A stretch of DNA of 64,000 nt from GCA-002733465 sp965230525 (GTDB lineage: Bacteria > Pseudomonadota > Gammaproteobacteria > Enterobacterales > Kangiellaceae): assembly GCA_965230525.1 (NCBI GenBank), contig OZ246008.1, positions 3,658,001-3,722,000 of the forward strand, written 5' to 3'. The translations under genes were made by a program, and so were the position numbers. Under the pieces are notes generated by a model. That model did not search any database, was not told where the DNA came from, and worked only from the letters and a program-made list of their open reading frames with translations. This document shows positions 45,491-55,065 of this stretch, piece by piece. How positions within the stretch are numbered: the stretch's first letter is position 1; the number at the start of each line of letters is the position of its first letter.

Positions 45491-46507
45491 TTATACAATA
45501 CACGCAGCCCCCCTAAACTCATCATCCGATGAGCTAAAACACAGAACAGGTGTAATACTCAATTCCGTCGACAGCGCTAGTAAAGCAACACTTGCCGCAG
45601 CTCCCAAATCACCGAAACAATCCCCAGGATGCAAATGCTTACAATCAATACTAAAAGCTGAACTATTTCTAGTTATCGCAACACCATACTCTTTTGCAGC
45701 AAAAGACTCACCATTAAAACTGCTATATATATTTTGTATATTGGTTACACCAGACATAGCTATTGATTGAGTGAATGCATTTGACAAACCATCTCCTTGA
45801 TAAGGTTCTTCACTATAAAGATGACCAGGCTCTTCAGAAATTCCAGGTCGACATATTTGCCTGTTCTCATTAGCACTCTGCTCGCTAGCCAATAATAAAA
45901 AACAAGCACCTTCACCTGGGACAAACGCATCGGCTTCCCCTAACTCTGTTTGAATACGGTTTTCATTGGCAAGATAACTTAAATTCATTACATCTTTACA
46001 TGTATCAACCCCACCTACCAATACATATTGTTTACCAGAACTTTCTAAATAATTAAACGCATATTCCAAAGCATAAAAGCCTGCCGCTCTTCCCATAGGG
46101 AAGACCTTACTGTTCTCAATATCAAACTCAACTTCAGTTTGTAATTGTAAGTGTTGGAGAAACTTTGAACGCATGGGTAAGGGACTATCAGGTCTTGGCT
46201 CGGGTCCAGCTAAAAATAAAGCTACAGGCTCAGAAATTATTGGGAGTTGGTCAAAAGCAGCTTGAGACAATCGTAACATTCGAGCTTGTCTGCTTGTAAG
46301 TTCTGCAACAGATAAATCCGGTGATAAAGGCTGCAATGCATCTTCAGGGACAGATGCCATTTTTATTGCATTGTTGCCATAGTGAAACTCGGAAAATTTA
46401 TAAGCACTAACCCCCGCTTTTACCGAAGCCGCCGTCATCTCAGTGTTCATTCCCACCGGTGTTATCATTCCCGTGGCAGCGATATAGAGCCTATCCAACT
46501 TACTCAA
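45491..46507 (-). CDS. Degenerate beta-ketoacyl-synthase-like (thiolase-fold) protein of the effector cassette
   Basis: 338 residues with a recognisable ketoacyl synthase fold: LYIAATGMITPVGMNTE at the start, GRAAGFYALEYAFNYL at the nucleophile helix and HLHPGDCFGDLGAAASVALLAL near the end. The catalytic Cys is absent from the nucleophile-helix segment, and the His of the K...GH...GAAG motif is Asp here (GDC-FGD), so it is probably not an active condensing enzyme. Such proteins recur in T6SS cassettes with DUF2169 and PAAR-like genes. I infer a structural or chaperone role. It overlaps the upstream HEAT gene by 4 bp. Confidence 0.7.
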   Translation of the reverse strand: MSKLDRLYIAATGMITPVGMNTEMTAASVKAGVSAYKFSEFHYGNNAIKMASVPEDALQPLSPDLSVAELTSRQARMLRLSQAAFDQLPIISEPVALFLAGPEPRPDSPLPMRSKFLQHLQLQTEVEFDIENSKVFPMGRAAGFYALEYAFNYLESSGKQYVLVGGVDTCKDVMNLSYLANENRIQTELGEADAFVPGEGACFLLLASEQSANENRQICRPGISEEPGHLYSEEPYQGDGLSNAFTQSIAMSGVTNIQNIYSSFNGESFAAKEYGVAITRNSSAFSIDCKHLHPGDCFGDLGAAASVALLALSTELSITPVLCFSSSDDEFRGAACIV

Positions 46508-47781
46508 CTGGCGCTCCTTGCCTTTATATTAATCAGCGGAGATTGAGGTTGCAAAATGGCCAATTCCATTGCTGCTGCAAACCGCTGCCGCTGTAATCCA
46601 TTGGTCAGTTTATCTTGCAATGTTTCAGCATTAATCACTTTACCCATAAAGTAACGCTGTCCGGCGGCATAATTACTGCCGTGTTTTTGCCAAGTCAGCG
46701 CCACTTTGTCAACATCTGGAAAGGGTAGATTTTCATCGTCATCCATATCCACATTGTCATCCTCGGGGTTATCATTGGGAATAACCGTGATGTCTTCTGG
46801 CGCTTCTATGACTAATTCATATCTTTCTAAATCAATTCCAGTAATCAAACTAAACGCTTCAGCGGCAATTCGAGCCGTTTCAACTTTTCGCATCTTTTCG
46901 ATTAACCAGGGTACAGCCACTGGGTCACCTAAAATTCCGGTTGCTTTAATCACTGTTCTCGCTTGCTCTGGATCGGCAGCTAACTGAGAAATCCAAGCCC
47001 TCCCCTGTTCAACAGGCAGTCCGCGAAAAGCGGTATTAACAGCCACCAATTGAAGTGGTCCTGTTTGCACCACATACGGCTTTATTTGGTTAACCGCAGA
47101 AAGGTCGCCCATCATAATGGTTGACCAGTTCACCCAAAACTTAACTTCTGGATCATCGTCTTCATAAGCTTCGTCTAACGCCCAGCGGTAATCGACGAGT
47201 TTAAGCTCACCAATCAGTCGAATAATTCTTGCAAGTAACTTTTTATTCTCTAAACAATCTTCCCTTTGTAATAGTCGAGTCAGCATTTCACCGGGATGCG
47301 TTCTTCTTGCACTGTGTACTGCAATTGCTAGATACTTGTGCTCCATTTGCTTACTGCTCAAGAATTTGTGGAGCCAGTTATCTAGCGTCTTTTCCGGCAA
47401 CCAAGCGAGCGCCGAGATTAACCCCTTATTCGTTTCTTCATTTTCAATGCCAGCTAATACCGCTGTTTTGATTTTTTCAACATCTCGAGAGCGAAAAGCA
47501 ACCACAGCGACAGTAAAAATTTCTCCGGCTTGAGCAACTTCGAGCGCTTCTAAACAAATTTCCCAAGATAAGTCGAGTGAGGTCATAAGGCCATCTAAAT
47601 TGGCCTCGATTCTAGTTTCTAATTCAGCAATGTCTGATTGCGAATAGTGGGGTTGATTAAGCCCTATCGAACGCAAAACCCAAAGGAATGATGCATCAGT
47701 GATGTATTGCTCGTATACCTCACGAAACGCTTCGGCGGGAACTGCTGATATTTTTGTTGTTAATTTTTTCAGTATGTCCAT
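46504..47781 (-). CDS. HEAT-repeat protein of the TIGR02270 type
   Basis: 425 residues, helical with HEAT-like repeats (KFWVNWSTIMMGDLSAVNQI, ATGILGDPVAVPWLIEKMRK) and an Asp/Glu-rich segment near residue 345. The C-terminal RYFMGKVINAETL and LQRQRFAAAMELAI fit the TIGR02270 family common in T6SS effector cassettes. Probably a cytosolic adaptor that loads cargo on the spike. Its stop overlaps the KAS-like gene start. Confidence 0.75.
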   Translation of the reverse strand: MDILKKLTTKISAVPAEAFREVYEQYITDASFLWVLRSIGLNQPHYSQSDIAELETRIEANLDGLMTSLDLSWEICLEALEVAQAGEIFTVAVVAFRSRDVEKIKTAVLAGIENEETNKGLISALAWLPEKTLDNWLHKFLSSKQMEHKYLAIAVHSARRTHPGEMLTRLLQREDCLENKKLLARIIRLIGELKLVDYRWALDEAYEDDDPEVKFWVNWSTIMMGDLSAVNQIKPYVVQTGPLQLVAVNTAFRGLPVEQGRAWISQLAADPEQARTVIKATGILGDPVAVPWLIEKMRKVETARIAAEAFSLITGIDLERYELVIEAPEDITVIPNDNPEDDNVDMDDDENLPFPDVDKVALTWQKHGSNYAAGQRYFMGKVINAETLQDKLTNGLQRQRFAAAMELAILQPQSPLINIKARSAS

Positions 47782-47794
47782 GGTCTTTTTAGAG

Positions 47795-48178
47795 TTAGCC
47801 CATTATATTTTTTTTATTATGAAACAAAGGGTCGCCCATTCGGCAGACGTTTTTCCCTTCAAACTTAACGTCAAACGAGTACATCATATACTCGCATTCA
47901 CCTTTTGTTTTGCTACTGATCACACCACCACCGGCGGTACCCGCTTCATCACCCGTACTGGTCGAGTAAACCGCGCCCTTTACCATTGGCATTTTTTTAT
48001 CAGTTTTAACTGACTTAGGTCCCTTGGCGGTATCTGATGACTTACCGATATTAGGATAAGGAATGGGTACTGGTCCTCCAGGCGTTGGTGTTTTGCATAC
48101 ATCTGGGAATACCGGACTCATTCCGCCACTTCCTTTGTGGGCAATCCCTCGAGTATTTGCAAAAGTAGTCTGTGCCAT
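47795..48178 (-). CDS. PAAR-like spike-tip protein (DUF4150)
   Basis: 127 residues of DUF4150 type: FANTRGIAHKGSGGMSPVFPDVCKTPTPGGPVPIPYPN is hallmark in sequence order (only key parts: GGPVPIPYPN and VCKTP), followed by a Gly-rich turn region and MGDPLFHNKKN at the end. It is expected to cap the VgrG spike and carry effectors. 13 bp before the HEAT gene, so co-translated. Confidence 0.85.
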   Translation of the reverse strand: MAQTTFANTRGIAHKGSGGMSPVFPDVCKTPTPGGPVPIPYPNIGKSSDTAKGPKSVKTDKKMPMVKGAVYSTSTGDEAGTAGGGVISSKTKGECEYMMYSFDVKFEGKNVCRMGDPLFHNKKNIMG

Positions 48179-48256
48179 GCTTTATTCTCCTTAGTGGATT
48201 GACCTAGTCGCATAACTGGCCATTCAATGCGCTTTCAACTGATTCATTTGAGCGCT

Positions 48257-49249
48257 TTATCGCATTAACTTGAGCCCGATTTCTTGAACTTTAAGTACTT
48301 TCTTATCGCATTCAAACGCAGCTTTCCAAACCATTGAAACCTGCTTGCGGTTTGGCTCGATAATCAAGGTTTCTAAGTTTGCGCTTGCCGTATTTATCCT
48401 ATTTTCCACGTTAATTTCACACGAAAGCTTTACGTCTGGAAGCTCACCATTAAACGCACCGTCAGGATGCATATTGGTTACACTAAAGCTTTCTCCACCC
48501 TGTAAAAAGCCAGGATAAATTAACTCAGGATGCGCTGCATTTAAAAACCGTTTATCAAAATCCTTTGGTAAATAAGGCGCGCGTGTTTGTTGCCAATGTT
48601 TGTCGTAAGTTCCAGCATACTTTCTTCTTGGTAACCAGCTTGGCGAAGAGAAACCAAACGCAGCAGGCGGTGGAGTATCTGCCAAAGACCGTATTAACTG
48701 TCCTTCATCCTCAATATTAGGAAGCGCACCACCATTCATGGATTTTTCATCACGATTGCCTACAAATCCACACCCGACGGGATTTTGTTCAACAGCCAAG
48801 ATGTTCTGTTCGTCGAGTTGATGTTCTCCACCAAACGCTTTTTCGTAAACAAGAGGCATGGTTGTAAAAGGTTCGATCGCTGAAATAACACCATTTTGCC
48901 AAGTGCGATTTCCAAAAACTTTAACTGTTTTACTGACACTACCAACATTGACACTCACATCGAGCTGCTCTACTGGCTGTTGTTTAGGTGCACATGCAAG
49001 ACCGAGTACGACAATATCAGAAGCAGGCTTACCGGTGTGGAAATCGGACGCTAGCTTGAGACTAGATTTTCCAGGCTCCCCCCAGTATTGATCTTCTGCC
49101 TGAGGTGGAAGTTGCTCATCAGCCAAAACCCACCCGTTGGAAAAACAGAAGGTTGCCTTCACAATCGTATATATTGTGTCTACCCCATTCTCATTTGGAA
49201 ATACTGCGATATCAGCAGCAAATGGGGTTGCGTTTTTTAACTGTAGCAT
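48257..49249 (-). CDS. DUF2169 T6SS effector adaptor
   Basis: 330 residues. FAADIAVFPNENGVDTIYTIVKATF near the start (residues 10-35), LASDFHTGKPASDIVVLG, and YEKAFGGEHQ are typical of DUF2169 proteins, which act as adaptors between PAAR-like proteins and effectors. Beta-rich, cytosolic. It sits between the DUF6484 and DUF4150 genes. Confidence 0.85.
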   Translation of the reverse strand: MLQLKNATPFAADIAVFPNENGVDTIYTIVKATFCFSNGWVLADEQLPPQAEDQYWGEPGKSSLKLASDFHTGKPASDIVVLGLACAPKQQPVEQLDVSVNVGSVSKTVKVFGNRTWQNGVISAIEPFTTMPLVYEKAFGGEHQLDEQNILAVEQNPVGCGFVGNRDEKSMNGGALPNIEDEGQLIRSLADTPPPAAFGFSSPSWLPRRKYAGTYDKHWQQTRAPYLPKDFDKRFLNAAHPELIYPGFLQGGESFSVTNMHPDGAFNGELPDVKLSCEINVENRINTASANLETLIIEPNRKQVSMVWKAAFECDKKVLKVQEIGLKLMR

Positions 49250-49278
49250 GGGTTCGACTTCTTTCGCTGTTTGCGATT

Positions 49279-49848
49279 TTAGTTTACTTGTACCGACCCG
49301 CCCATTATTCGATTGACTCCACTGGATCGGTTTAATAAATACTTGCCACGAATTAAAACTTTGCCTGCCTTAGTCAAGGTGATACTAGCTTCACCGCATT
49401 TTAAAGTGATTTCTTCCTTTCCTTCAAGGACAACACGAGTTCCATCAATGTAGGCCGTATTTGCCTCTGAAGATTCGCTCACTGGTTGATCTTCAGCTTG
49501 AAATTTTTCTTCACTGGCTTCAACCATTTCTTCTTCAGAAGAAACCAATTCAACACTATTTTTGAGAATATCGAGTAACGGACTATAAATTAGCCCCATA
49601 ATCACGGGTTTATTTAAATCACCATTAGCAAACAGTAGCGCTACTTGTCGTCCAATGTGCTCCTGCGTGACTACCACGGTTGACATAGCGGTTAATCCAC
49701 CCGACTCCGCACCGGAAAAAAAAACTTGCGGCTCACCAACATCATTAAGTCCCAGCAGTTCACCAATAATAATTTCTCCAGCAGACACGGCATCGCGCTC
49801 AACTAGTTGAGCTTCTGGTTCAAATCCTTGATTCATTGAGTCACTCAT
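49279..49848 (-). CDS. DUF6484-type protein of the VgrG cassette
   Basis: 189 residues. The central part (IIIGELLGLNDVGEPQVFFSG, then HIGRQVALLFANGDLNKPVIMGLI) resembles the OB-fold gp5-like insert of VgrG and matches DUF6484 proteins found next to vgrG. The C-terminus (EEITLKCGEASITLTKAGKVLIRGKYL) is a single strand-repeat unit like the VgrG needle. It may add to or extend the spike. It starts about 10 bp after vgrG. Confidence 0.7.
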   Translation of the reverse strand: MSDSMNQGFEPEAQLVERDAVSAGEIIIGELLGLNDVGEPQVFFSGAESGGLTAMSTVVVTQEHIGRQVALLFANGDLNKPVIMGLIYSPLLDILKNSVELVSSEEEMVEASEEKFQAEDQPVSESSEANTAYIDGTRVVLEGKEEITLKCGEASITLTKAGKVLIRGKYLLNRSSGVNRIMGGSVQVN

Positions 49849-49857
49849 ACTTTCTCT

Positions 49858-51840
49858 CTAATTCGCTGAGACCTTACTGCCCTTCAGTACGATATTGCCT
49901 GAACCTTTAACATTAATATTTTTACCACTAATCGTAATGTCACCATTTTTCTTCATCACGATTTTCGCTGAACCTGTCTTCAGAGTAATTTGATCATCGG
50001 CCTGCATGGTGATCGACTTAGCCGTAAGACCATATTCTTTTGTCACCGCTTCAGTATATTTTCCATCCACGGTTTCTTTTAAATCTTTCGAAACATTAAT
50101 GGTCATATTCTTGCCGATACTTTCAGTGTGATTTTCTCCGATAGTTATATCGACATTCTTACCAATTGTCTCGGTGTGGTTTTTACCAACATCTATTTTC
50201 TTGTTTTCACCAATGTTTTCTGTCTGATTTTTACCGACACTTTTATTTCTATCATTATCTATGGTCGAGTTTTCATCATGCTTGACTTTCTTGGTTCGAT
50301 CGTTGTCGACGGTAAGCGTTTCATTATTCTCGACTTGTGTATCTAAATCTTTCTCTGCATGAATATAGATTTGTTCATTGTCTTTTTTATCTTCAAAGCG
50401 CAGCTCATTGTAGTTTTGTGCTGTGCCTTCTTTTGTCGAACGAGTTTTTATTCCTGATTGGGTTTTTGACGGGTAAGGGATTTTATTTTTACCATTATAA
50501 ACACTGCCCATAATCAGTGGTCGATCGGGGTCACCATCCATAAAATTAACAATAACTTCATGACCGATACGAGGAATAAAGGAGCTACCCCAGCCATTAC
50601 CAGCCCAACTTTGCGCTACTCGAATCCAGCAAGAGCTATTCTCATCAGATTTGCCTTCTCTATCCCAAATAAACTGAACTTTAACTCGACCATGCTCATC
50701 GATATAAATTTCTTCTCCGCTAGGCCCAACAACAACCGCGGATTGTGGTCCACGCATCACCGGGCGTTGATGCTTTTGCTCCGGTCTAAAATGAACATCG
50801 GATGGCACACAAGCAAAAAAGTTACTATAGCCGACATCACCTTTTTCACCGTTGTAATAACTGTCATCGGTAGCGCTATGATGGATACCTACAATAATGT
50901 ACTCGCCTTTTTCGCCCTTAGTGCTGTGTTTTTTTACGGTAAAACGCCCACCTGCGAAAAAGCTACTACAATCACTTGATGCCTCGACAATACTTCTTTG
51001 AACTTCTTCGGCATCCAAACGAACTTTGACTAAATCCGCACCAGCACCTGCTTTATAAACCGAAGGATATTGGTAGTGTTGGTAATTTTTATTCTTGGCA
51101 AACTTACTCGTGGTATTGGATGAGGCGATAAGCGAAGTGGTTGGTTCCTTAAAGTTATAATCGTTAAGAGTCCATTGTCCTTTTCTAAATTCGTAGATAT
51201 GTTCCCAGCTCAGTATTTGAGCATTCGGATTGCTGCCTTGAGAATAATCAAGGTCCGTTTCTGGACATACTTCATAGGCATTTTTTTTATCAACCAAGTG
51301 CAAGACATGCTTGTTTTTTTCATGTTTAAAGTAATAAGCAATTCCTTCCTCTTCTAACAATCTTGAAACAAAATGGAAATCACTTTCATTGTGCTGAATA
51401 CAGTATTCACGAATTTCACCACCGCTCGCTTTAAACACATAATCGTTGAAACCGAGATCATCGAAAATCTTCGAGACAATGTCCTTGCTGTTTTTCTCTT
51501 GAAAAATGCGATGGTTGTTAGTTTTCTTTAAAAACCATAACCACGGCACCATAGTCATCTTATAACGGTGCATGTCGTGAGCTTCAGCCTCGCCATGCCA
51601 AAAACGCGAAATATAGCCGTTGAAACACCGTTTTTGCTCATCCTGTATGGTTACAGTACAGGTTTTACCAACAATGTCATCTGCAGAAATGTCATGATCT
51701 TCAGACAACACTTCAATGTTGAAATTAAAAGGTTTAGATATATGTTCATCACCCTGAAAGCTGGTTAATAAAAACTTATCTTTACCTAAGGAAAAATCCG
51801 AAATTGCAATTAAGTGATCATCTTGAGTAAATTGACTCAT
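49858..51840 (-). CDS. vgrG: T6SS spike protein VgrG (TssI)
   Basis: 660 residues. gp27-like N-terminal module with FNFNIEVLSEDHDIS and YCIQHNESDFHFVSRLLEEEGI (residues in the first 180), gp5 OB-fold with VVGPSGEEIYIDEHGRVKVQF and SFIPRIGHEVIVNF, then about 150 residues of needle made of short repeats (NIGENKK, VGKNHTETIGKN, IGENHTESIGKN). No fused C-terminal enzyme domain, so cargo is loaded through the genes that follow. First gene of the minus-strand cassette. Confidence 0.95.
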   Translation of the reverse strand: MSQFTQDDHLIAISDFSLGKDKFLLTSFQGDEHISKPFNFNIEVLSEDHDISADDIVGKTCTVTIQDEQKRCFNGYISRFWHGEAEAHDMHRYKMTMVPWLWFLKKTNNHRIFQEKNSKDIVSKIFDDLGFNDYVFKASGGEIREYCIQHNESDFHFVSRLLEEEGIAYYFKHEKNKHVLHLVDKKNAYEVCPETDLDYSQGSNPNAQILSWEHIYEFRKGQWTLNDYNFKEPTTSLIASSNTTSKFAKNKNYQHYQYPSVYKAGAGADLVKVRLDAEEVQRSIVEASSDCSSFFAGGRFTVKKHSTKGEKGEYIIVGIHHSATDDSYYNGEKGDVGYSNFFACVPSDVHFRPEQKHQRPVMRGPQSAVVVGPSGEEIYIDEHGRVKVQFIWDREGKSDENSSCWIRVAQSWAGNGWGSSFIPRIGHEVIVNFMDGDPDRPLIMGSVYNGKNKIPYPSKTQSGIKTRSTKEGTAQNYNELRFEDKKDNEQIYIHAEKDLDTQVENNETLTVDNDRTKKVKHDENSTIDNDRNKSVGKNQTENIGENKKIDVGKNHTETIGKNVDITIGENHTESIGKNMTINVSKDLKETVDGKYTEAVTKEYGLTAKSITMQADDQITLKTGSAKIVMKKNGDITISGKNINVKGSGNIVLKGSKVSAN

Positions 51841-52069
51841 AAATTACTCCATATTTGTCTGATATCGTCATATCAGCACAATTTCCTAAATTATCAAAAT
51901 AATCCGAGTAAGCGTCAGAAATGGCTGTCAGAATGTGAAATTGTTTGTGGTTAGTGACTGTTAGCCTTACTAATCACCGGCAGGAGAGACATGATGTAAA
52001 AGCCTCTGGAAGCCGTATTAACACCATAATAGCCGTCATCTATTTGCAAAACAATACTCAAAAATGGTT

Positions 52070-52092
52070 ATTTGTGAACCCTTTTCACAAAT
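52070..52092. promoter_or_regulatory. Inverted repeat in the vgrG / response-regulator intergenic region
   Basis: ATTTGTGAA and TTCACAAAT form a perfect 9 bp inverted repeat around CCCTT. It contains TGTGA and TCACA half-sites like a CRP site, but the spacing is 7 rather than 6. It lies about 230 bp upstream of the vgrG ATG and 340 bp before the response regulator, in the 588 bp divergent gap 51841-52428, where no gene is visible. A dimeric regulator site is plausible. Confidence 0.4.
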
Positions 52093-52428
52093 ACTAAAGG
52101 AGTCAAAACATAAAGCTATTGAAATCCTATTCTTTCGCGTAATATCATCATTTGTATAGGGTCTGTGCCAAAGCAATATAACTCAAAGCGAGATAAAAAG
52201 ACTGTTTCAGATGTTTCGCTACGGGAGTTTGGTATGATTATAAAACTAGTCTCTCAGTACTTTTGTAAGCGTACAATCTTATGCTCGTAAAATAAGCCAA
52301 TAAATCGGTTTAATTTTTGCGACATCTTGCTATGCATTTGGCTGGAAACTAAACTAGTTTAAACCGAAATTATGTTTCAACTGGCGCTGTTTTTCACCGC
52401 CCGATAAGCTTTTTCAAACCCAAAGGAT

Positions 52429-53061
52429 ATGACCATTTTGAAAATTCTACTTATTGATGATCACGAGATGTTTAGAGACGGCATTTCATTGCTTCTCACT
52501 CGAGAATATCCAGAGCTGGAGATTCTCCAAGCGAAAGACTTACCTCAGGCAGTCAATCACCTGCGCCAACACAGTGACTTTAGTCTTATTCTGCTCGACC
52601 TCCATTTACAAGATTCTTCGCCGCATGAAAATATTCGCTGTATTCAAAATCAGCGCCCCACTGCACCAATTTGTGTCATTTCAGGGGAAGAGCGTCCAGA
52701 GTTTATTCGCAATATTTTGGAATTCAAAATTGATACTTATATTCCCAAAACGATTGGCAATGAGGAGTTTATTAACGCCATTAAACAAGTGTTAAGTGGC
52801 AAGAGCTATCTCCCGCCTGGTGTAGATGCAGAAATTAAGCGTTGGGAAAGTGAGGGAAACCCCGCATATAATAACCTTACTCAAAGACAGCTTCAGGTGC
52901 TTGCGTTATTGGCGGAAGGGATCAGTAACCAAGATATTGCTGACAAGCTTAATATTTCTGGAAACACGATAACGGTACACGTAAAAAATATACTGAAAAC
53001 ACTAAACGCGGCTAATCGCACCGAAGCTGGTTATCTCGCACGAAAATATGGACTCGTCTAA
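52429..53061 (+). CDS. NarL/FixJ-type response regulator
   Basis: 210 residues: receiver domain at 1-120 with Asp10-Asp11, phospho-acceptor Asp57 (LILLDLHL) and Lys in IPKT, then a LuxR-type helix-turn-helix (LTQRQLQVLALLAEGISNQD, then VHVKNILKTLNA). AAAGGAT lies just before the ATG. It reads toward the hybrid kinase gene, 31 bp away on the opposite strand. The target is unknown; divergent orientation from vgrG makes the effector cassette a possible target (inference). Confidence 0.92.
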   Translation: MTILKILLIDDHEMFRDGISLLLTREYPELEILQAKDLPQAVNHLRQHSDFSLILLDLHLQDSSPHENIRCIQNQRPTAPICVISGEERPEFIRNILEFKIDTYIPKTIGNEEFINAIKQVLSGKSYLPPGVDAEIKRWESEGNPAYNNLTQRQLQVLALLAEGISNQDIADKLNISGNTITVHVKNILKTLNAANRTEAGYLARKYGLV

Positions 53062-53092
53062 ATGGAATATTACCCCAAAAAGCGCTTTTAAC

Positions 53093-54835
53093 TTAGCTTA
53101 ACAATAGGCGTTTAACTTTTTTCTTCAGTTTTACCGGGTCCGCCGGTTTATGCATAAAGTCCAAACCAGACTGGTTTATTTCAGCAAGGCTTTCTTCACC
53201 GGTATCACCTGTCAAAATAATCGCTGGGATAGCCTTATTCGCGAGCTTTCGAATATGTTTAACCAGCTGCACACCGGTCTGATGGTTGGGTAGTCGGTAA
53301 TCAACAATCAACAATTCTGGCGTTATCTCTTCTTGAGTTATCATTTTAACACCATCAGAATAAGAGTCTGCTGTTAAAATTTGACAATCCCAACTCAAAA
53401 ATAAACGGCTGATACTGTCCAAAACAACATCATCGTCATCGACCAATAAAACGATTTTGTCATATAACACACTGTCTTGAATTGGGAACTTAGTTTGACT
53501 GCGTTCTTTTTCTTCAAATGCTTTGCCAATTGGTAATGCGAAAGAAAAAGTACTGCCCTTGGAAACTTCTGACTCTACTTTGATACGTGTATCGAGCAAT
53601 TCTGCTAACCGTTGCACCGCGTAGAGACCTAAACCAAAGCCTTTGCTGCGATCTCTTTCGGGATTCTTAACTTGATAGAATTCGTCAAAGATACGCTCAA
53701 GGTGAATTTTCTCAATCCCCATGCCGCTATCCTCGACGCGCAATACAAGTCTGCCGTTTTCTTCGCGGCATGTTGCTCGTATAAAACCTTCTTTGGTATA
53801 CCTCAAAGCATTTTCCAAAAGATTGCGTAAAATCCGCTCAACACTGACAACATCGCTGTATGCAAAATAGGCTTCAGTAGAGAATTCGATGGTTAACCCT
53901 CGATCGATCGCGCGTAGCTCGTAGTCATTTCGCAATTTTTCAAAGATTTGCTGAATAGAAAAGTCGGTATGCACTATATCAACTAAGTTTGCATTTAGTT
54001 TGGAAATATTAAGCAACTGGTTTAATAAATCCTCAAGTGCTCGGTAAGCCTTTAGGGTTTTATCAAATAACGCCTTTTTACTTGGCTCTCGCAAAAAGTC
54101 GGAAAGCATAACAATATAAAAGCCAAGTGCTTGTAGGGGTTGCCTTAAATCATGGCTCGCAGAAGCCAAGAATCTAGACTTACTTTCATTGGCTTCAATG
54201 ACTTTATCATTTTGCTCATAGAGCTCATTTTGTAACTTAAACCTTTCAAATTCGCGGCGGTTAAACCAACTTGCGAAGCCTAGCATGACCGCTAAGTAGA
54301 TCAATAGAACGCCGCTAATCAATGGAGACGTACCTTGTTGGTTGAACGTCAGCTCTGCAATAACAGGTAAAACAAGTGAAACAGAGAAAACGCTAAAACT
54401 TAAAAAATAGTGAACCAAAATCGGAAAGTAAGTTGATAAAAGGATTACAACCGCCAGCAATACGAAGGGCTGAGCGGCTACAGGAAGCTGTGGATAAAAT
54501 AGCAATGCCGCGCCCCCCCAAAGCGCCCCACTAAAAGCGCTATTAATACTTAACGCCCATTGCCATACAGCTTTATTGAGTTGTTTTTTTTGTTTCCTCT
54601 GTTTAAATAGAAACGATAACACTAGACTGAGTAAAAAAGCGAAAAATGCCAATCCCGCCCAAACGAATAATTGCGAGTCGGCAACATATCCTTCTAAACA
54701 TAGCCCGCACACCACCAAAATGATCAGCCCACTGAAAGAGGTAATGGGTAAAATGTTAAAGTAAGTCGTCAGACGCTTTATTTCTATTTTTGACCGTAGC
54801 TGCTCTGGTGACATAATGGCTCCGTGTTGACTCAA
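53093..54835 (-). CDS. Membrane hybrid histidine kinase with C-terminal receiver
   Basis: 580 residues. Six or so N-terminal membrane helices (about 30-200) with little periplasmic sensing surface, then HisKA with ASHDLRQPLQALGFY (phosphorylated His), HATPase motifs NLLENALRYT, DSGMGI and GFGLGL, and a receiver at about 455-580 with VDDDD and IVDYRLP (phospho-Asp). An alternative start seven codons in is possible. It is convergent with the NarL-type regulator, an obvious partner candidate. Confidence 0.92.
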   Translation of the reverse strand: MSQHGAIMSPEQLRSKIEIKRLTTYFNILPITSFSGLIILVVCGLCLEGYVADSQLFVWAGLAFFAFLLSLVLSFLFKQRKQKKQLNKAVWQWALSINSAFSGALWGGAALLFYPQLPVAAQPFVLLAVVILLSTYFPILVHYFLSFSVFSVSLVLPVIAELTFNQQGTSPLISGVLLIYLAVMLGFASWFNRREFERFKLQNELYEQNDKVIEANESKSRFLASASHDLRQPLQALGFYIVMLSDFLREPSKKALFDKTLKAYRALEDLLNQLLNISKLNANLVDIVHTDFSIQQIFEKLRNDYELRAIDRGLTIEFSTEAYFAYSDVVSVERILRNLLENALRYTKEGFIRATCREENGRLVLRVEDSGMGIEKIHLERIFDEFYQVKNPERDRSKGFGLGLYAVQRLAELLDTRIKVESEVSKGSTFSFALPIGKAFEEKERSQTKFPIQDSVLYDKIVLLVDDDDVVLDSISRLFLSWDCQILTADSYSDGVKMITQEEITPELLIVDYRLPNHQTGVQLVKHIRKLANKAIPAIILTGDTGEESLAEINQSGLDFMHKPADPVKLKKKVKRLLLS

Positions 54836-54990
54836 TCAACCTATTATTAAGAACGAAGATGGTAAAGGCAATAGCAGAGCTAATCTAAAATGAAATCCGA
54901 GCCACAGATTCCGGCCAGGGACCTTACCGGACGGGAGAAAGTAAATCTTAAGATTTTGATTAAGAATACTAGCTTAAAAAATTAATCGCA

Positions 54991-55025
54991 CAAAAAAGCC
55001 CGGAAGTGGCATCCACTTTCGGGCT
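54991..55025 (-). terminator. Intrinsic terminator of hcp
   Basis: On the minus strand AGCCCGAAAGTGG and CCACTTCCGGGCT form a 13 bp stem with one mismatch and a 3 base loop, followed by a run of six T. It lies about 40 bp past the hcp stop. Strong termination fits a highly expressed gene. Confidence 0.9.
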
Positions 55026-55065
55026 CTCTTACAGTTTTTAGCTAACCTTACTAATTGAAAGGATC

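Noticed and set aside
52070..52092. Canonical CRP site
   Set aside because: TGTGA and TCACA are separated by 7 bases, not 6; kept only as an unnamed inverted repeat.
53077..53090. Terminator between the regulator and the kinase
   Set aside because: AAAAGCGCTTTT is a palindrome without a loop; too weak to call.
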